Shown: piece by piece, positions 1-9,147 of the stretch
Numbering within the stretch: the stretch's first letter is position 1
Layout: every line of letters starts with the position of its first letter
Source: CAG-826 sp964504595
GTDB taxonomy: Bacteria > Bacillota_I > Bacilli_A > RFN20 > CAG-826
DNA length: 64,000 bases
NCBI GenBank assembly: GCA_964504595.1
Contig: CAZDEE010000005.1
Span: forward strand, 1 to 64,000
Direction: 5' to 3'
Position numbers and translations under genes: made by a program
The notes under the pieces: model-generated
The model's database searches: none
What the model was told of the DNA's origin: nothing
Seen by the model: only the letters and a program-made list of their open reading frames with translations

Positions 1-70
1 CAATTGTTTTGAATTAATCTCGACCCTACAAAACCCTAAAAATTTTTATAGGACCGACTATAAAAGTCTT

Positions 71-721
71 TTATTCATCGGTAGTTCCATAGATTCGATC
101 ACCGCAGTCACCTAATCCTGGACAAATATAAGCATTTTCATTTAATTCACGATCAAGACATCCAATATATAGAGGAATTTCTGGATATGCCTCTGCGAAA
201 GCTTTAACTCCTTCAGGTGCGGCAATAATGCAAATAAAGGAAATATTATTAACACCATATTTTTTTAATGTTTTAACGGCATCAATTGCACTTCCTCCAG
301 TTGCAAGCATAGGATCGATTAAGAAAACATTACATTTAGTAATTGATTTTGGTAATTTACAGAAGTACTCAACAGGTTGATGAGTTTCTTCATTTCTATA
401 TAAGCCTAGATGTCCCACTTTAGCGTTTGGCACTAATTCTAACATACCATCAACCATGCCTAATCCGGCACGTAAAATAGGAACAAAGCATAGTCCGCTT
501 GTATCTACGAGTGGTTGAATTGTTTTTTCAATTGGAGTAGTTATTTCCGCTTCATAAGTGTTGATATTTCTTAAAGCTTCATAACCTTCTAAAATTGCGA
601 TTTCTTTAACTATTTGTCTAAATACATTAGTCTCCGTATTAACATCTCTTAATTTAGCAATTTTGTGCACGATTAATGGATGATTTAATATTGTTACATT
701 AGGATAATTATTTAATTTCAT
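71..721 (-). CDS. upp: uracil phosphoribosyltransferase
   Basis: Makes UMP from uracil and PRPP in the cytoplasm (pyrimidine salvage). The 216-residue product is close to the family's usual length of about 209. It shows the PILRAGLGM segment near residue 81, the PRPP-binding loop DPMLATGGSA at 136-145, and a C terminus with GLGDCGDRIYGT, all typical of Upp. The start is supported by an upstream CTGGAGGGCAAC ribosome site. It is divergent from the hydrolase gene at 881, with an AT-rich 160-bp gap. No clear terminator is visible in the 70 bases downstream. Together with tdk in this window it points to dependence on nucleobase and nucleoside salvage. Confidence 0.97.
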   Translation of the reverse strand: MKLNNYPNVTILNHPLIVHKIAKLRDVNTETNVFRQIVKEIAILEGYEALRNINTYEAEITTPIEKTIQPLVDTSGLCFVPILRAGLGMVDGMLELVPNAKVGHLGLYRNEETHQPVEYFCKLPKSITKCNVFLIDPMLATGGSAIDAVKTLKKYGVNNISFICIIAAPEGVKAFAEAYPEIPLYIGCLDRELNENAYICPGLGDCGDRIYGTTDE

Positions 722-880
722 ATGTTGCCCTCCAGAACTTGATAATATGATACATTGATTTTAAAGAAATTAAAATAGTTAAAAACAAATTTTTAAAAAT
801 ATAAAAATATAAAAAGATAATATTTAAACATAATTGTTTTAAATGTGCTATCATTACAAAAGTAAGAAAAGGAGAAAAGT

Positions 881-1411
881 ATGAAGATTTTAATTGTTAT
901 TGATATGCAAAATGATTTTTTAACCGGAGCCTTAAGAAATGAAGAAGGAATAAAAATTATTCCAAGCGTGGTTAAAAGAATAAAGGAATATATAGAAGAA
1001 GGAAATTTAGTATTAGCAACAAGAGATACTCATTTTGAAAACTATCTTTTGACTCAAGAAGGGAACAAACTACCTGTTGCTCATTGTATAAAAGGAACTT
1101 TTGGCTGGGAAATTGAAGAAAGTATTTCTGAAGCTTTAAGTGATTCTTTTGTATTTGATAAACCGACATTTGGTTCAAGAAATTTAGGATCTTATTTATT
1201 GAATAAATTTGAAAAAGAGCAAGAAGATTTAGAAATTGAATTTGTGGGAGTTTGTACAGACATTTGCGTTATTTCGAATGCGATGATTGTTAAAGCATAT
1301 TTGCCTGAAGCTCGAGTTAAAGTTAATTCTTCTTTATGTGCAGGAGTAACTACTGAGTCACACAATAATGCTTTAAAAGCAATGGCGAGTTGCCAAATTG
1401 AAATTATTTAA
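881..1411 (+). CDS. isochorismatase-family cysteine hydrolase, probable nicotinamidase
   Basis: A 176-residue cysteine hydrolase. The catalytic triad of the family is visible: Asp8 in VIDMQNDF, Lys94 in DKPTFGS and Cys129 in the GVCTDICV motif. Likely metal ligands are Asp49, His51 and His68. One of the usual nicotinamidase metal histidines is replaced by Tyr55, so the substrate is not certain. Nicotinamidase (nicotinamide to nicotinate) is the best guess, because the nicotinate phosphoribosyltransferase that would use its product lies at 36120. The start has an AAGGAGAAAAGT site directly upstream and a strong terminator follows, so this is probably a single-gene unit. Confidence 0.85.
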   Translation: MKILIVIDMQNDFLTGALRNEEGIKIIPSVVKRIKEYIEEGNLVLATRDTHFENYLLTQEGNKLPVAHCIKGTFGWEIEESISEALSDSFVFDKPTFGSRNLGSYLLNKFEKEQEDLEIEFVGVCTDICVISNAMIVKAYLPEARVKVNSSLCAGVTTESHNNALKAMASCQIEII

Positions 1412-1416
1412 TTTTT

Positions 1417-1437
1417 AGCCCAATATGGGCTTTTTTT
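1417..1437 (+). terminator. intrinsic terminator of the cysteine hydrolase gene
   Basis: Stem AGCCC/GGGCT around a five-base loop, followed directly by seven T residues. Confidence 0.9.
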
Positions 1438-1444
1438 ATAAAAA

Positions 1445-1470
1445 AATTACGACAAATGAATGTCGTAATT
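1445..1470 (-). terminator. intrinsic terminator of the CNNM operon
   Basis: Ten-bp perfect stem AATTACGACA/TGTCGTAATT with a six-base loop. On the minus strand it is followed by a T-rich run, just after the stop codon of the gene ending at 1475. Confidence 0.88.
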
Positions 1471-1474
1471 AATT

Positions 1475-2791
1475 TTAGTCATCTTCTTTTTCAATATCAT
1501 TAATGATTTCAACACGTATTTTTTCAACAGTGAATTCATCTGCCGCTAGTACGGTAATTTTGAAATTAGCAAAATTGAATTCATCACCTACAGTAGCGAA
1601 TCTTTCTAATTTTTCGGTAACCCAACCACTTATAGTTGTGTACTCGGTTTCATATTCTTCATCGTATCCTACTAAATCAAAGAAATCATCAATATTCATG
1701 GAGCCATCAACAATATAAACTCCTTCTTCTTTTTCAATATAAGCTTCTTCGATTTTGTCGCTTTCATCCCAAATATCACCGACAAGTTCTTCAATGATGT
1801 CTTCCATAGTGACAATTCCCATTGTGCCACCGAATTCATCTTTAATAATAGCCATATGTTGATGCTCATTTTTTAAATCTTCAAGTAATGAAGAAATGGA
1901 TTTGGATTTATGAACATACATTGGTTCAATCATTAATCGACGAATATTTATTTTGTTGCCTTTTAAGCGTTCTTTTAGTAATACTTTTGTGGATAGAACT
2001 CCGATAATGTTATCTAAAGAATCTTCATAAACAGGAATACGAGAATAAAGGAATACTTCTTTACAAGTAATTAGTTCATTGATATCATCTTCGATATTAA
2101 AGGCAAATACATCAACACGAGGAGTCATAATTTCATAGACATCTGTGTCAGTAAAGTCAATGGCTGATTTTAAAAGTTCACCAGTGTCTTCATCGATTAA
2201 TCCTTCTTCTTCAATAGTATCGACCATTTCTATTAGTTCTTCATCGGTTACTGAAGGCTCTTCAATATCTTTTTTTGGTAAAATATAAACAATACCTTTA
2301 ACTAATAAAGAGATACTTATAGTTATCGGATAGAAAATGTATTTACAAATTTGAATTGGCCAAGAAAATAATTTAGATGTTTGATATGATAAAGTTGTTC
2401 CAATATTTTTAGGAATGACTTCACCGAAAATAATTAATATAATTAAAACAATTATAGAAGATAATGTTGCAGCTGTTTCATTGCTTATAGCGTTGTTTTC
2501 AGCAAATAAATTAATAAATATAGTCGTGGCAATAGATGATGAAGCAATGTTGACTAAGTTATTACCAAACAGGATCGCGGATAATGTTGAGTCATAATCT
2601 TCAGAGATTTTTAATGCTAAGGCGGAGCGTTTATCTCCTTCTTCAGCATCTTTTTTTAAGCGTAGTTTGTTAACCATTGTGTACGCTAATTCACTGGAAG
2701 AAAAGAAACCAGAGAATATTAAACATATGACTAATAGAATAATATAAATTAAATAGTCATTTATGAAGGATGAGGCTGTAATAATAACCAT
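1475..2791 (-). CDS. CNNM/CBS-domain HlyC/CorC-family membrane protein (full length)
   Basis: 438-residue member of the CNNM (DUF21) plus CBS-pair plus CorC/HlyC family, linked elsewhere to magnesium or other cation efflux. The N-terminal half has about four hydrophobic segments (residues 10-170). It is followed by an acidic linker, two CBS repeats with the signatures MTPRVDVFA and MGIVTMEDIIEELVG, and a C-terminal CorC domain (about 350-430). Its ATG overlaps the TAA of the upstream paralogue at 2791 (TAATG), and GAGGTGATGA inside that gene serves as ribosome site, so the two are translationally coupled. It is the second gene of a two-gene operon closed by the terminator at 1445-1470. Confidence 0.93.
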   Translation of the reverse strand: MVIITASSFINDYLIYIILLVICLIFSGFFSSSELAYTMVNKLRLKKDAEEGDKRSALALKISEDYDSTLSAILFGNNLVNIASSSIATTIFINLFAENNAISNETAATLSSIIVLIILIIFGEVIPKNIGTTLSYQTSKLFSWPIQICKYIFYPITISISLLVKGIVYILPKKDIEEPSVTDEELIEMVDTIEEEGLIDEDTGELLKSAIDFTDTDVYEIMTPRVDVFAFNIEDDINELITCKEVFLYSRIPVYEDSLDNIIGVLSTKVLLKERLKGNKINIRRLMIEPMYVHKSKSISSLLEDLKNEHQHMAIIKDEFGGTMGIVTMEDIIEELVGDIWDESDKIEEAYIEKEEGVYIVDGSMNIDDFFDLVGYDEEYETEYTTISGWVTEKLERFATVGDEFNFANFKITVLAADEFTVEKIRVEIINDIEKEDD

Positions 2792-3849
2792 TATTCATCA
2801 CCTCTTTTCTTATGATAGAATTCCCATTCGCTTGCATTTTCACCGACAAGTTCATCGAGAACATCTTCCATTGTAACCATGCCAATGGTTTTATTGCTTT
2901 GGTCTCTAACGATAGCAATATGAGTTTTATGACGATTAAATCCTTCTAATATTTCATCCATCGTAATAGAAGGTGAAACATAATAAACTTTTTTTAAAGT
3001 GGATTTTATAGAAACATTATTATTGTTGAAATACGCTTTTAAGTAGGATTTAACTACTAGAATTCCAACAATATGATCAATATCATTTTTATAAACAGGA
3101 ATTCTTGAATATGGAGTTTTAAGAATTATTTTATTCAATTCCTCATGAGTGATTTTGTCAATATCAATTGCATAAATATTTTCTTTTGGAGTTAGAACTT
3201 CTTTGACAAATGTATCGCCAAAATCTAATGAATTTTGGATAATATCACTTTCAGTTTCCTCTAATAATCCTTCTTCTTCAATGGAATCGATAATATTAGA
3301 AAAATCTTCTTCTGTCATTGCGGGTTCATCTTTAATATGAAATAATTTTCCAATAAGATAGTTGATTCCTTGGAAAACTTTAGCAAAAGGCCAAGTGATT
3401 ATCATAATAAAATAGATAAACCAAGCGGTCATTTTAGCAATAGAATCAGGATATTTTCTTGCAATAGATTTTGGAAGGGTGTCAGAAAAAATATAACATA
3501 AAGCGGTACTTGATATCGTTGCAACAATGGTAATAATGGAATCTGTGGAATTCGGCAGTAATTTTATAAATAATAATGTTGAAATAGAAGACACAAAAAC
3601 TGCGACAATGTTATTGCCGATTGTCAACGAATATACCATATTATCGAATTTTTCTAAGATTTTACAAACAATCTGAGCCATTCTATCACCATCATCCGCT
3701 TTAACTTTCATACGGATTCGATTACATGAGGCTAAAGCTGTTTCGCTTCCAGAAAATAAAGCACCAAATATAATCAAAATAAAAATGATGATATACGTTA
3801 AAGGATCGTTATCCCCTACATTAAATAAAAAACTAGGCCCGTCAGGCAT
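2791..3849 (-). CDS. CNNM/CBS-domain membrane protein lacking the CorC domain
   Basis: Paralogue of the next gene, with the same CNNM membrane part and CBS pair (signature MVTMEDVLDELVG). It ends about ten residues later, so the C-terminal CorC/HlyC domain is absent. A TTG at 3858 lies only one base from the AAGGAG site. The ATG at 3849 (MPDGPSF) is nine bases away and was chosen as start, giving 352 residues. It is the first gene of the operon, and its TAA overlaps the ATG of the full-length paralogue. The coupled short and long pair may form a heteromeric complex (inference). Confidence 0.9.
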   Translation of the reverse strand: MPDGPSFLFNVGDNDPLTYIIIFILIIFGALFSGSETALASCNRIRMKVKADDGDRMAQIVCKILEKFDNMVYSLTIGNNIVAVFVSSISTLLFIKLLPNSTDSIITIVATISSTALCYIFSDTLPKSIARKYPDSIAKMTAWFIYFIMIITWPFAKVFQGINYLIGKLFHIKDEPAMTEEDFSNIIDSIEEEGLLEETESDIIQNSLDFGDTFVKEVLTPKENIYAIDIDKITHEELNKIILKTPYSRIPVYKNDIDHIVGILVVKSYLKAYFNNNNVSIKSTLKKVYYVSPSITMDEILEGFNRHKTHIAIVRDQSNKTIGMVTMEDVLDELVGENASEWEFYHKKRGDE

Positions 3850-4033
3850 TTTAACCAACTCCTTGATTACTAATCTTAGTAAACTAGCAAAAATTATAAC
3901 ATTTTAACTAGAAAAATTCAATAGAGGATTTATGCTTGACTGTTCTATGGGATGTTTGTTTAGAGCTTCTTTAAAATAATTAGGCTTAGCAAAATGACTT
4001 AAATATTTTCTATTTTTTAGATAAGGATAAAAA

Positions 4034-4054
4034 AAGAGGCATTTTAAGCCTCTT
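4034..4054 (-). terminator. terminator of nrdD-nrdG
   Basis: Seven-bp stem AAGAGGC/GCCTCTT with a seven-base loop. On the minus strand it begins in the nrdG stop codon and is followed by a T run. Confidence 0.9.
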
Positions 4055-4559
4055 ACCAATTTAATGTTACTAATTCATGACTAATTAATGTCTTTTGAAC
4101 ATCAATTATTCTTTGATTTGAACTACCTCTAAATCTTAAAGAAATATCTCTTTGAGATTTAATATAAGGACCATCGATTAAGAAATCAATTTCATGAAGG
4201 AAACGATCTAAACTTTCATTTTCTTTTCTTAATTCATCGAGTTGTTCATAGGTAAAACCGGTATAAACAATTAATGAAAGTCCATGTCCTTGAAGTTTAT
4301 ACGCTAATTCAAGACAAGCATCAACTTGATAAAATGGATCTCCTCCAGTAAGTGTAACTCCACTTAATAAAGGGTTAGATAAAGCTGTTTTAACAATTTT
4401 ATCGATATCTTCTTCATATCCACCTTCAAATGAATGAGTCTCTGGATTATGACAATCTAAACAATTATGTTTACAACCTTGTGTGAATACGGCAAGTCTT
4501 AAACCTGGTCCATCAACGATAGAATCATTGATGATGCCGGATAATCTAATCTTTCCCAT
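4053..4559 (-). CDS. nrdG: anaerobic ribonucleotide reductase activating protein
   Basis: Radical-SAM activase that installs the glycyl radical on NrdD. The CxxxCxxC cluster motif is present (Cys29, Cys33, Cys36 in QGCKHNCLDCHNP), followed by the TLTGGDP segment expected for SAM binding. A GTG at 4571 lies inside nrdD. The ATG at 4559, two bases after the nrdD stop and nine bases from an AAGGGTG site, is the better start and gives 168 residues. It is co-transcribed with nrdD and ends in a strong terminator. Confidence 0.95.
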   Translation of the reverse strand: MGKIRLSGIINDSIVDGPGLRLAVFTQGCKHNCLDCHNPETHSFEGGYEEDIDKIVKTALSNPLLSGVTLTGGDPFYQVDACLELAYKLQGHGLSLIVYTGFTYEQLDELRKENESLDRFLHEIDFLIDGPYIKSQRDISLRFRGSSNQRIIDVQKTLISHELVTLNW

Positions 4560-4560
4560 A

Positions 4561-6873
4561 TTAAATATCACCCTTGGTCATATGTTTAACTCTTGCTTGA
4601 ACTTCAGCTCGTTTAGCGTCGTTAAATCTATCTAATGTTCCAACTAAATATCCGGTGATACGACGGATTCTTTCAAAATGAACTTCGCCTTCTTGTCGAC
4701 CACAAGATGGACAGACATTATCAATAATACCGGAATATCCACATACTGGGTCACGATCAAGAGGATGGTTTACAGAACCATATCCAATTCCTTCATCGTG
4801 CATACAACGGATGATTCTTTCGAATGCTTCTTCGTTCTTTGCAACATCTCCATCAACTTCAACGTAGGTGATGTGACCTCCATTAGTTAAATAGTTATAT
4901 GGAGCTTCAAGATGAATTTTATCAAAAATACCAATTGGATAATAAACTGGTACATGGAATGAATTGGTGTAGAAATCACGGTCGGTTACACCTTCAATAA
5001 TTCCATATTTTTTCTTATCAATTTTTACAAAACGTCCTGATAATCCTTCTGCTGGTGTGGCGATAAGAGAGAAATTCAAATTATATTCTTCAGTATATTT
5101 ATCGGTTTTTTCTCTCATATGAGTGACGATTTTAATTCCTAATTCTTGAGCTTCTTTTGATTCTCCATGGTGTTTACCAATTAAGGCTTTTAAAGTTTCC
5201 GCTAAACCGATAAAACCGACAGTTAAAGTTCCATGAATTAATACTGGAGCAATTTCATCTTCATAATTTAAAGTTTCAGAATCAAGCCAAACATTTTGAC
5301 CCATTAAGAATGGAAAGTTATAAACATGCTTATGACATTGAATATTAAATCTTTCTAAAAGTTGATCTTTTACTAAATCAAGTCTTTCATCTAATATAGT
5401 AAAGAATTTATTTAAATCACCTTTGGATTCAATAGCGATACGAGGAAGATTGATTGATGTGAATGATAAATTTCCACGTCCACAGGTGGTTTCTTTATTT
5501 TTAACAACATTACCGATAACTCTTGTACGACATCCCATATAAGCGACTTCGGTATTGTAATCTCCTTTTTTGTAATAAGGAATATTCATTGGTGCATCGA
5601 TAAAGGAAAAATTAGGGAATAAACGTCTTCCACTACAACGAATTGCTTTCTTAAATAAATCGTAGTTAGGATCGCCTTCATTATAGTTAATTCCTTCTTT
5701 AACTTTGAAAATTTGAATTGGGAATATTGGAGTTTCGCCTCTTCCTAATCCTCTCATGGTAGCCTCAAGTAATTGATCGATAGCCATTCTTCCTTCTTCA
5801 CTTGTATCGGTTCCATAGTTTAAAGAAGAGAATGGTACTTGCGCTCCTGCACGTGAATGCATGGTATTTAAATTGTGAATTAAGGCTTCCATTGCTTGCA
5901 ATGTATCATCTTTAGTTTCATTATAAGCACATGTTAATGCTTTAGTGAATAAAGATTCAAACCAGTCGGTATTATATTTCTCATTTAATACTGCTTTTAA
6001 AGCATTTTCGAAATTAGAATTTTTCATTCTACATGGCGCAGATGAACGAAGTTCAGCTTCTTCTATTAAGCTGATGACATCACTTTTTACTAAAGAAGTA
6101 TCAAAGATAGAAAATAATTTTAAAATATTAGCAATTAAATTTTTGCGATAGCTCTTTCTAACACCTAACGCCATGGCATAATCAAAATTTGGTACACTTT
6201 GACCACCATGTTGATCATTTTGGTTAGCTTGGATTGCGATACACGCTAAAGAAGCGTAAGAGCGAATGCTATTTGGTTCTCTTAAAAATCCATGGCCAGT
6301 TGAAAAACCATCTTTAAATAATTTGATTAAATCGATTTGACAACATGTCATTGTTAATGTGTAGAAATCTAAATCATGAATGTGAATGTCACCATTTTGG
6401 TGAGCATCAGAAAAACGTTTATTTAAAACATGGGAATTATAGAACATTTTTGCAGATTCAGAACCATATTTAAGCATAGTACCCATTGCGGTGTCACCAT
6501 TGATATTGGCGTTTTCACGCTTAACATCATTATCTTTGGATGTCTTAAAAGTGATATCTTTTAAAACTTGCATTAATTGGGTATTTGCTTCACGAATTCT
6601 TGTTCTTTCTGCTCTATATAAAATATAGGCACGAGCAACTTCGATTTCTCCTTTTTCAACAAGAGTTTTTTCTATTAAATCTTGAACTTGCTCAACAGTA
6701 GAAATTTTACGTCCAAATTCTTCATCTAATGATGATACAACAAAGTCAGTAATTTCTTCTGCTTTTTGTGGCTCATTACGATTTTGTGATCTAAATGCAC
6801 ACATGATTGCATCATAAATTTTTCGTTCATCAAAATTGGCTTTACGACCATCTCTTTTAATTATTTTCTTCAT
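4561..6873 (-). CDS. nrdD: class III anaerobic ribonucleoside-triphosphate reductase
   Basis: 770-residue oxygen-sensitive reductase that makes deoxyribonucleotides from NTPs. Visible parts are an N-terminal ATP-cone (about residues 3-90, starting KKIIKRDGR), the long barrel, and near the C terminus a zinc site with paired cysteines (CGYSG...CPSCG). The glycyl-radical motif RxTGYL is present with Gly741 as radical site. The start has an AGAAGG site eight bases upstream. No aerobic reductase occurs in the window. The gene is preceded by a good promoter and a compact structured leader (6904-6984), so expression is probably controlled after initiation as well. Confidence 0.97.
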   Translation of the reverse strand: MKKIIKRDGRKANFDERKIYDAIMCAFRSQNRNEPQKAEEITDFVVSSLDEEFGRKISTVEQVQDLIEKTLVEKGEIEVARAYILYRAERTRIREANTQLMQVLKDITFKTSKDNDVKRENANINGDTAMGTMLKYGSESAKMFYNSHVLNKRFSDAHQNGDIHIHDLDFYTLTMTCCQIDLIKLFKDGFSTGHGFLREPNSIRSYASLACIAIQANQNDQHGGQSVPNFDYAMALGVRKSYRKNLIANILKLFSIFDTSLVKSDVISLIEEAELRSSAPCRMKNSNFENALKAVLNEKYNTDWFESLFTKALTCAYNETKDDTLQAMEALIHNLNTMHSRAGAQVPFSSLNYGTDTSEEGRMAIDQLLEATMRGLGRGETPIFPIQIFKVKEGINYNEGDPNYDLFKKAIRCSGRRLFPNFSFIDAPMNIPYYKKGDYNTEVAYMGCRTRVIGNVVKNKETTCGRGNLSFTSINLPRIAIESKGDLNKFFTILDERLDLVKDQLLERFNIQCHKHVYNFPFLMGQNVWLDSETLNYEDEIAPVLIHGTLTVGFIGLAETLKALIGKHHGESKEAQELGIKIVTHMREKTDKYTEEYNLNFSLIATPAEGLSGRFVKIDKKKYGIIEGVTDRDFYTNSFHVPVYYPIGIFDKIHLEAPYNYLTNGGHITYVEVDGDVAKNEEAFERIIRCMHDEGIGYGSVNHPLDRDPVCGYSGIIDNVCPSCGRQEGEVHFERIRRITGYLVGTLDRFNDAKRAEVQARVKHMTKGDI

Positions 6874-6903
6874 ACTAGTACCTTCTTTTATCTATTTTAT
6901 TGA

Positions 6904-6984
6904 TTTTAGGCGACAAAAAAAATAAGGCAACGCCATTTATATAACTTTTTCTTTCGGGTTATATCTTCTACGCCTAAAACGTAT
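6904..6984 (-). ncRNA. structured 5' leader of nrdD (candidate riboswitch or attenuator)
   Basis: Read on the minus strand, the predicted RNA starts at about 6984-6982 and folds at once. A nine-bp closing helix pairs 6979-6971 with 6912-6904. Inside are a seven-bp helix (6964-6958 with 6945-6939, 12-base loop) and a short GGC/GCC hairpin (6934-6932 with 6928-6926) followed by a run of T. Together they make a three-way junction that ends about 20 bases before the ribosome site. A second GGCG (around 6935-6932) could compete for the CGCC of the closing helix. I do not recognise a known riboswitch class; structure by eye only. Confidence 0.5.
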
Positions 6985-6988
6985 TCAC

Positions 6989-7016
6989 ATTATATCACCT
7001 CAAGAATACATTTCAA
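6989..7016 (-). promoter_or_regulatory. promoter of nrdD-nrdG
   Basis: On the minus strand TTGAAA and TATAAT are separated by 16 bases. The predicted start lies just before the closing helix of the leader. Confidence 0.7.
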
Positions 7017-7131
7017 GCATTTTTTAGAATTTTCATAATGTAAATTATTTCCATTAAAATCGATATACATTGAAAGAATTTTCATAGTAGTTTTTTAGTA
7101 TTTCAAAAGGATTAATACTTATCGAAGAAAA

Positions 7132-7707
7132 TTATTTTTTCACTTCATGACAGTAACGGCATCTAGGTTCATATGCTTCAGCTGCGCCGACGATAATTAT
7201 AGGATCATCATATTTTGCAGGTCTGCCATTTACGATTCTTTGAGTTCTTGTTGCGGGCGCGCCACATTTAACACATATTGCTGTTAATTTTGTTACGTCT
7301 TCAGCAATTGCTAATAATTCAGGGATGTTTTTAAATGGTTCTCCTCTAAAATCTCTATCTAATCCAGCACAAATAACTCTGATTCCTTTTGAAGCTAAAG
7401 AATCAACTACTTGAACGATATTTTCATCTAGAAATTGTACTTCATCTATGACAATAGCCTCGATGTCATCTGATAAATATTTTTCAATTTCAGAAGAATG
7501 CTCGATATTAATTGATTTGGTTTTTAAATGTGAATGAGATACTATCTCATCTTCAGAATATCTATTATCGATTTTAGGTTTAAAGACTAATGTTTTTTTT
7601 CTTGCATATTCTAATCTTTTAACTCTTCTAATTAATTCTTCACTTTTTCCAGCGAACATTGGACCACATATTACTTCAATCCAACCGGTACCAGCATATT
7701 TTTCCAT
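7132..7707 (-). CDS. tdk: thymidine kinase
   Basis: Type II thymidine kinase (ATP plus thymidine to dTMP), about 191 residues. The P-loop GPMFAGKS lies at residues 15-22. The Walker-B-like VIDEVQF and the segment CAGLDRDFRG follow, and a zinc ribbon is formed by CVKCG and CRYCH near the C terminus. The reading frame opens at 7725, but the GGAGG site sits inside that extension. The ATG at 7707 (MEKYAGTG), six bases from it, was chosen. A weak structural point: no convincing terminator could be found in the 110 bases downstream. Confidence 0.96.
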   Translation of the reverse strand: MEKYAGTGWIEVICGPMFAGKSEELIRRVKRLEYARKKTLVFKPKIDNRYSEDEIVSHSHLKTKSINIEHSSEIEKYLSDDIEAIVIDEVQFLDENIVQVVDSLASKGIRVICAGLDRDFRGEPFKNIPELLAIAEDVTKLTAICVKCGAPATRTQRIVNGRPAKYDDPIIIVGAAEAYEPRCRYCHEVKK

Positions 7708-7845
7708 TTTGACCTCCGTGAGCATTACTGATGCTTGAATAATGTTTTATATTTTTTTCTACCTTTAATATATTAGACTATTTCAAATGAAAAATATAAG
7801 TATTTTTTATTCTTTTTTCATATATTATTATGAGGTGAATAAATT

Positions 7846-9117
7846 TTGATTCTATATACTGTAAAAAAAGGCGATTCTTTATATAAAATTGCAACAACTT
7901 ATAATTCATCTGTACAAGAAATTGTTTCTGCAAATGGATTAAATGTTACAACGCCACTAATTGTTGGACAGGGATTAGTAATCCCACAAGTTAATCAAAT
8001 TTATGTCGTAAAAAAAGGTGATTCATTGTATTCGATTAGTAAGATGTATAAAACCACAATTAATAATATTTTAGAACAAAATCCTTATATTAATAAACCA
8101 TATACTCTTTATCCAGGACAACAAATATTTATTAGAAATGATTTGGATAGTAAACCTCCTTTATCAGTAAATGGCTATGTTTTTGCAAACACAAATAAGG
8201 ATTTTTATATTAATAATTCTCCAGATATAACTTTTTTAAGTTTTTTTTCTTATGGATTTAATAATGATGGAGATTTAATATCACCAGATGATCAAGACAT
8301 TTTGAAACGTGTAAAAGATAAAGATATTTCTATGATTATGACGGTTACTAATACAAATGAAAATGGTAGCTTTTCTACATCTTTAGCAAGTTCTTTATTA
8401 AATGATAAAAATAAAACTCAAAAAATAATAAAACAAATTCATCAAATTCTAGAAAATAAAGGTTATTATGGTGTAAATGTTGATTTTGAATATGTTTCAC
8501 CTAAAGATAAAGATGCATATATTAATTTTTTAAATAATTTACGTCAAGAACTAGATTATGATTATGAGTTAAGTGTTGCTTTAGCGCCTAAATATAGTAA
8601 TTCTCAAGAAGGTTTATTATATGAGGCACATGATTATAAAGCGATTGGTGAGATTGTTGATCGAATTGTTATTATGACATATGAATGGGGTTATACATAT
8701 GGTCCTGCAATGGCGGTTGCTCCTTTAGATGAAGTGGAGAAAGTTATTAACTACGCAATTACTGAGATAGATCCTTTAAAGATTAATTTAGGAATTCCAA
8801 CTTATGGATATGATTTTGTTGTTCCATATAAAAAAGGAAATAAGGCGCGTTCATTGAGTTATGAAGGAGCTTTAGAAACAGCAAGAAAAAAGAATGTTTC
8901 GATTCATTTTGATGAGAAAACACAAACCCCATATTTTACTTATTATGAAATAGATAACAAGCATGAAGTTCATTATGAAGATGCTAGAAGTATAGGCGCT
9001 AAAATCAACTTGGCTTTGGCTTATGGATTAGGAGGTATTAGTTTTTGGACATTACGGTCGAATTTCACGCCGATGTGGACTGTAATTAATGAAACTATCG
9101 ATGTTATTAAACATTAA
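7846..9117 (+). CDS. LysM-domain GH18 glycoside hydrolase (YaaH/SleL-like)
   Basis: 423 residues: two LysM peptidoglycan-binding repeats (about 1-48 and 52-98, each beginning Y-V-KKGDSLY) followed by a GH18 barrel (about 108-423). The catalytic DxE is visible in NVDFEYV, with Asp213 and Glu215. In spore formers such proteins cleave cortex peptidoglycan (N-acetylglucosaminidase). No signal peptide is seen, as is usual for that subfamily. The start is a TTG, chosen because GAGGTG lies eight bases before it and no ATG is available nearby. It ends at a bidirectional terminator. Whether this organism sporulates cannot be judged from the window; cell-wall remodelling is an alternative role. Confidence 0.88.
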   Translation: MILYTVKKGDSLYKIATTYNSSVQEIVSANGLNVTTPLIVGQGLVIPQVNQIYVVKKGDSLYSISKMYKTTINNILEQNPYINKPYTLYPGQQIFIRNDLDSKPPLSVNGYVFANTNKDFYINNSPDITFLSFFSYGFNNDGDLISPDDQDILKRVKDKDISMIMTVTNTNENGSFSTSLASSLLNDKNKTQKIIKQIHQILENKGYYGVNVDFEYVSPKDKDAYINFLNNLRQELDYDYELSVALAPKYSNSQEGLLYEAHDYKAIGEIVDRIVIMTYEWGYTYGPAMAVAPLDEVEKVINYAITEIDPLKINLGIPTYGYDFVVPYKKGNKARSLSYEGALETARKKNVSIHFDEKTQTPYFTYYEIDNKHEVHYEDARSIGAKINLALAYGLGGISFWTLRSNFTPMWTVINETIDVIKH

Positions 9118-9123
9118 AAAAAT

Positions 9124-9147
9124 AAAAAAGGGCTAGAACCCTTTTTT
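9124..9147. terminator. bidirectional terminator between convergent genes
   Basis: Nine-bp stem AAAAAAGGG/CCCTTTTTT with a six-base loop. It has T runs on both strands and covers the stop of the minus-strand gene. Confidence 0.9.
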
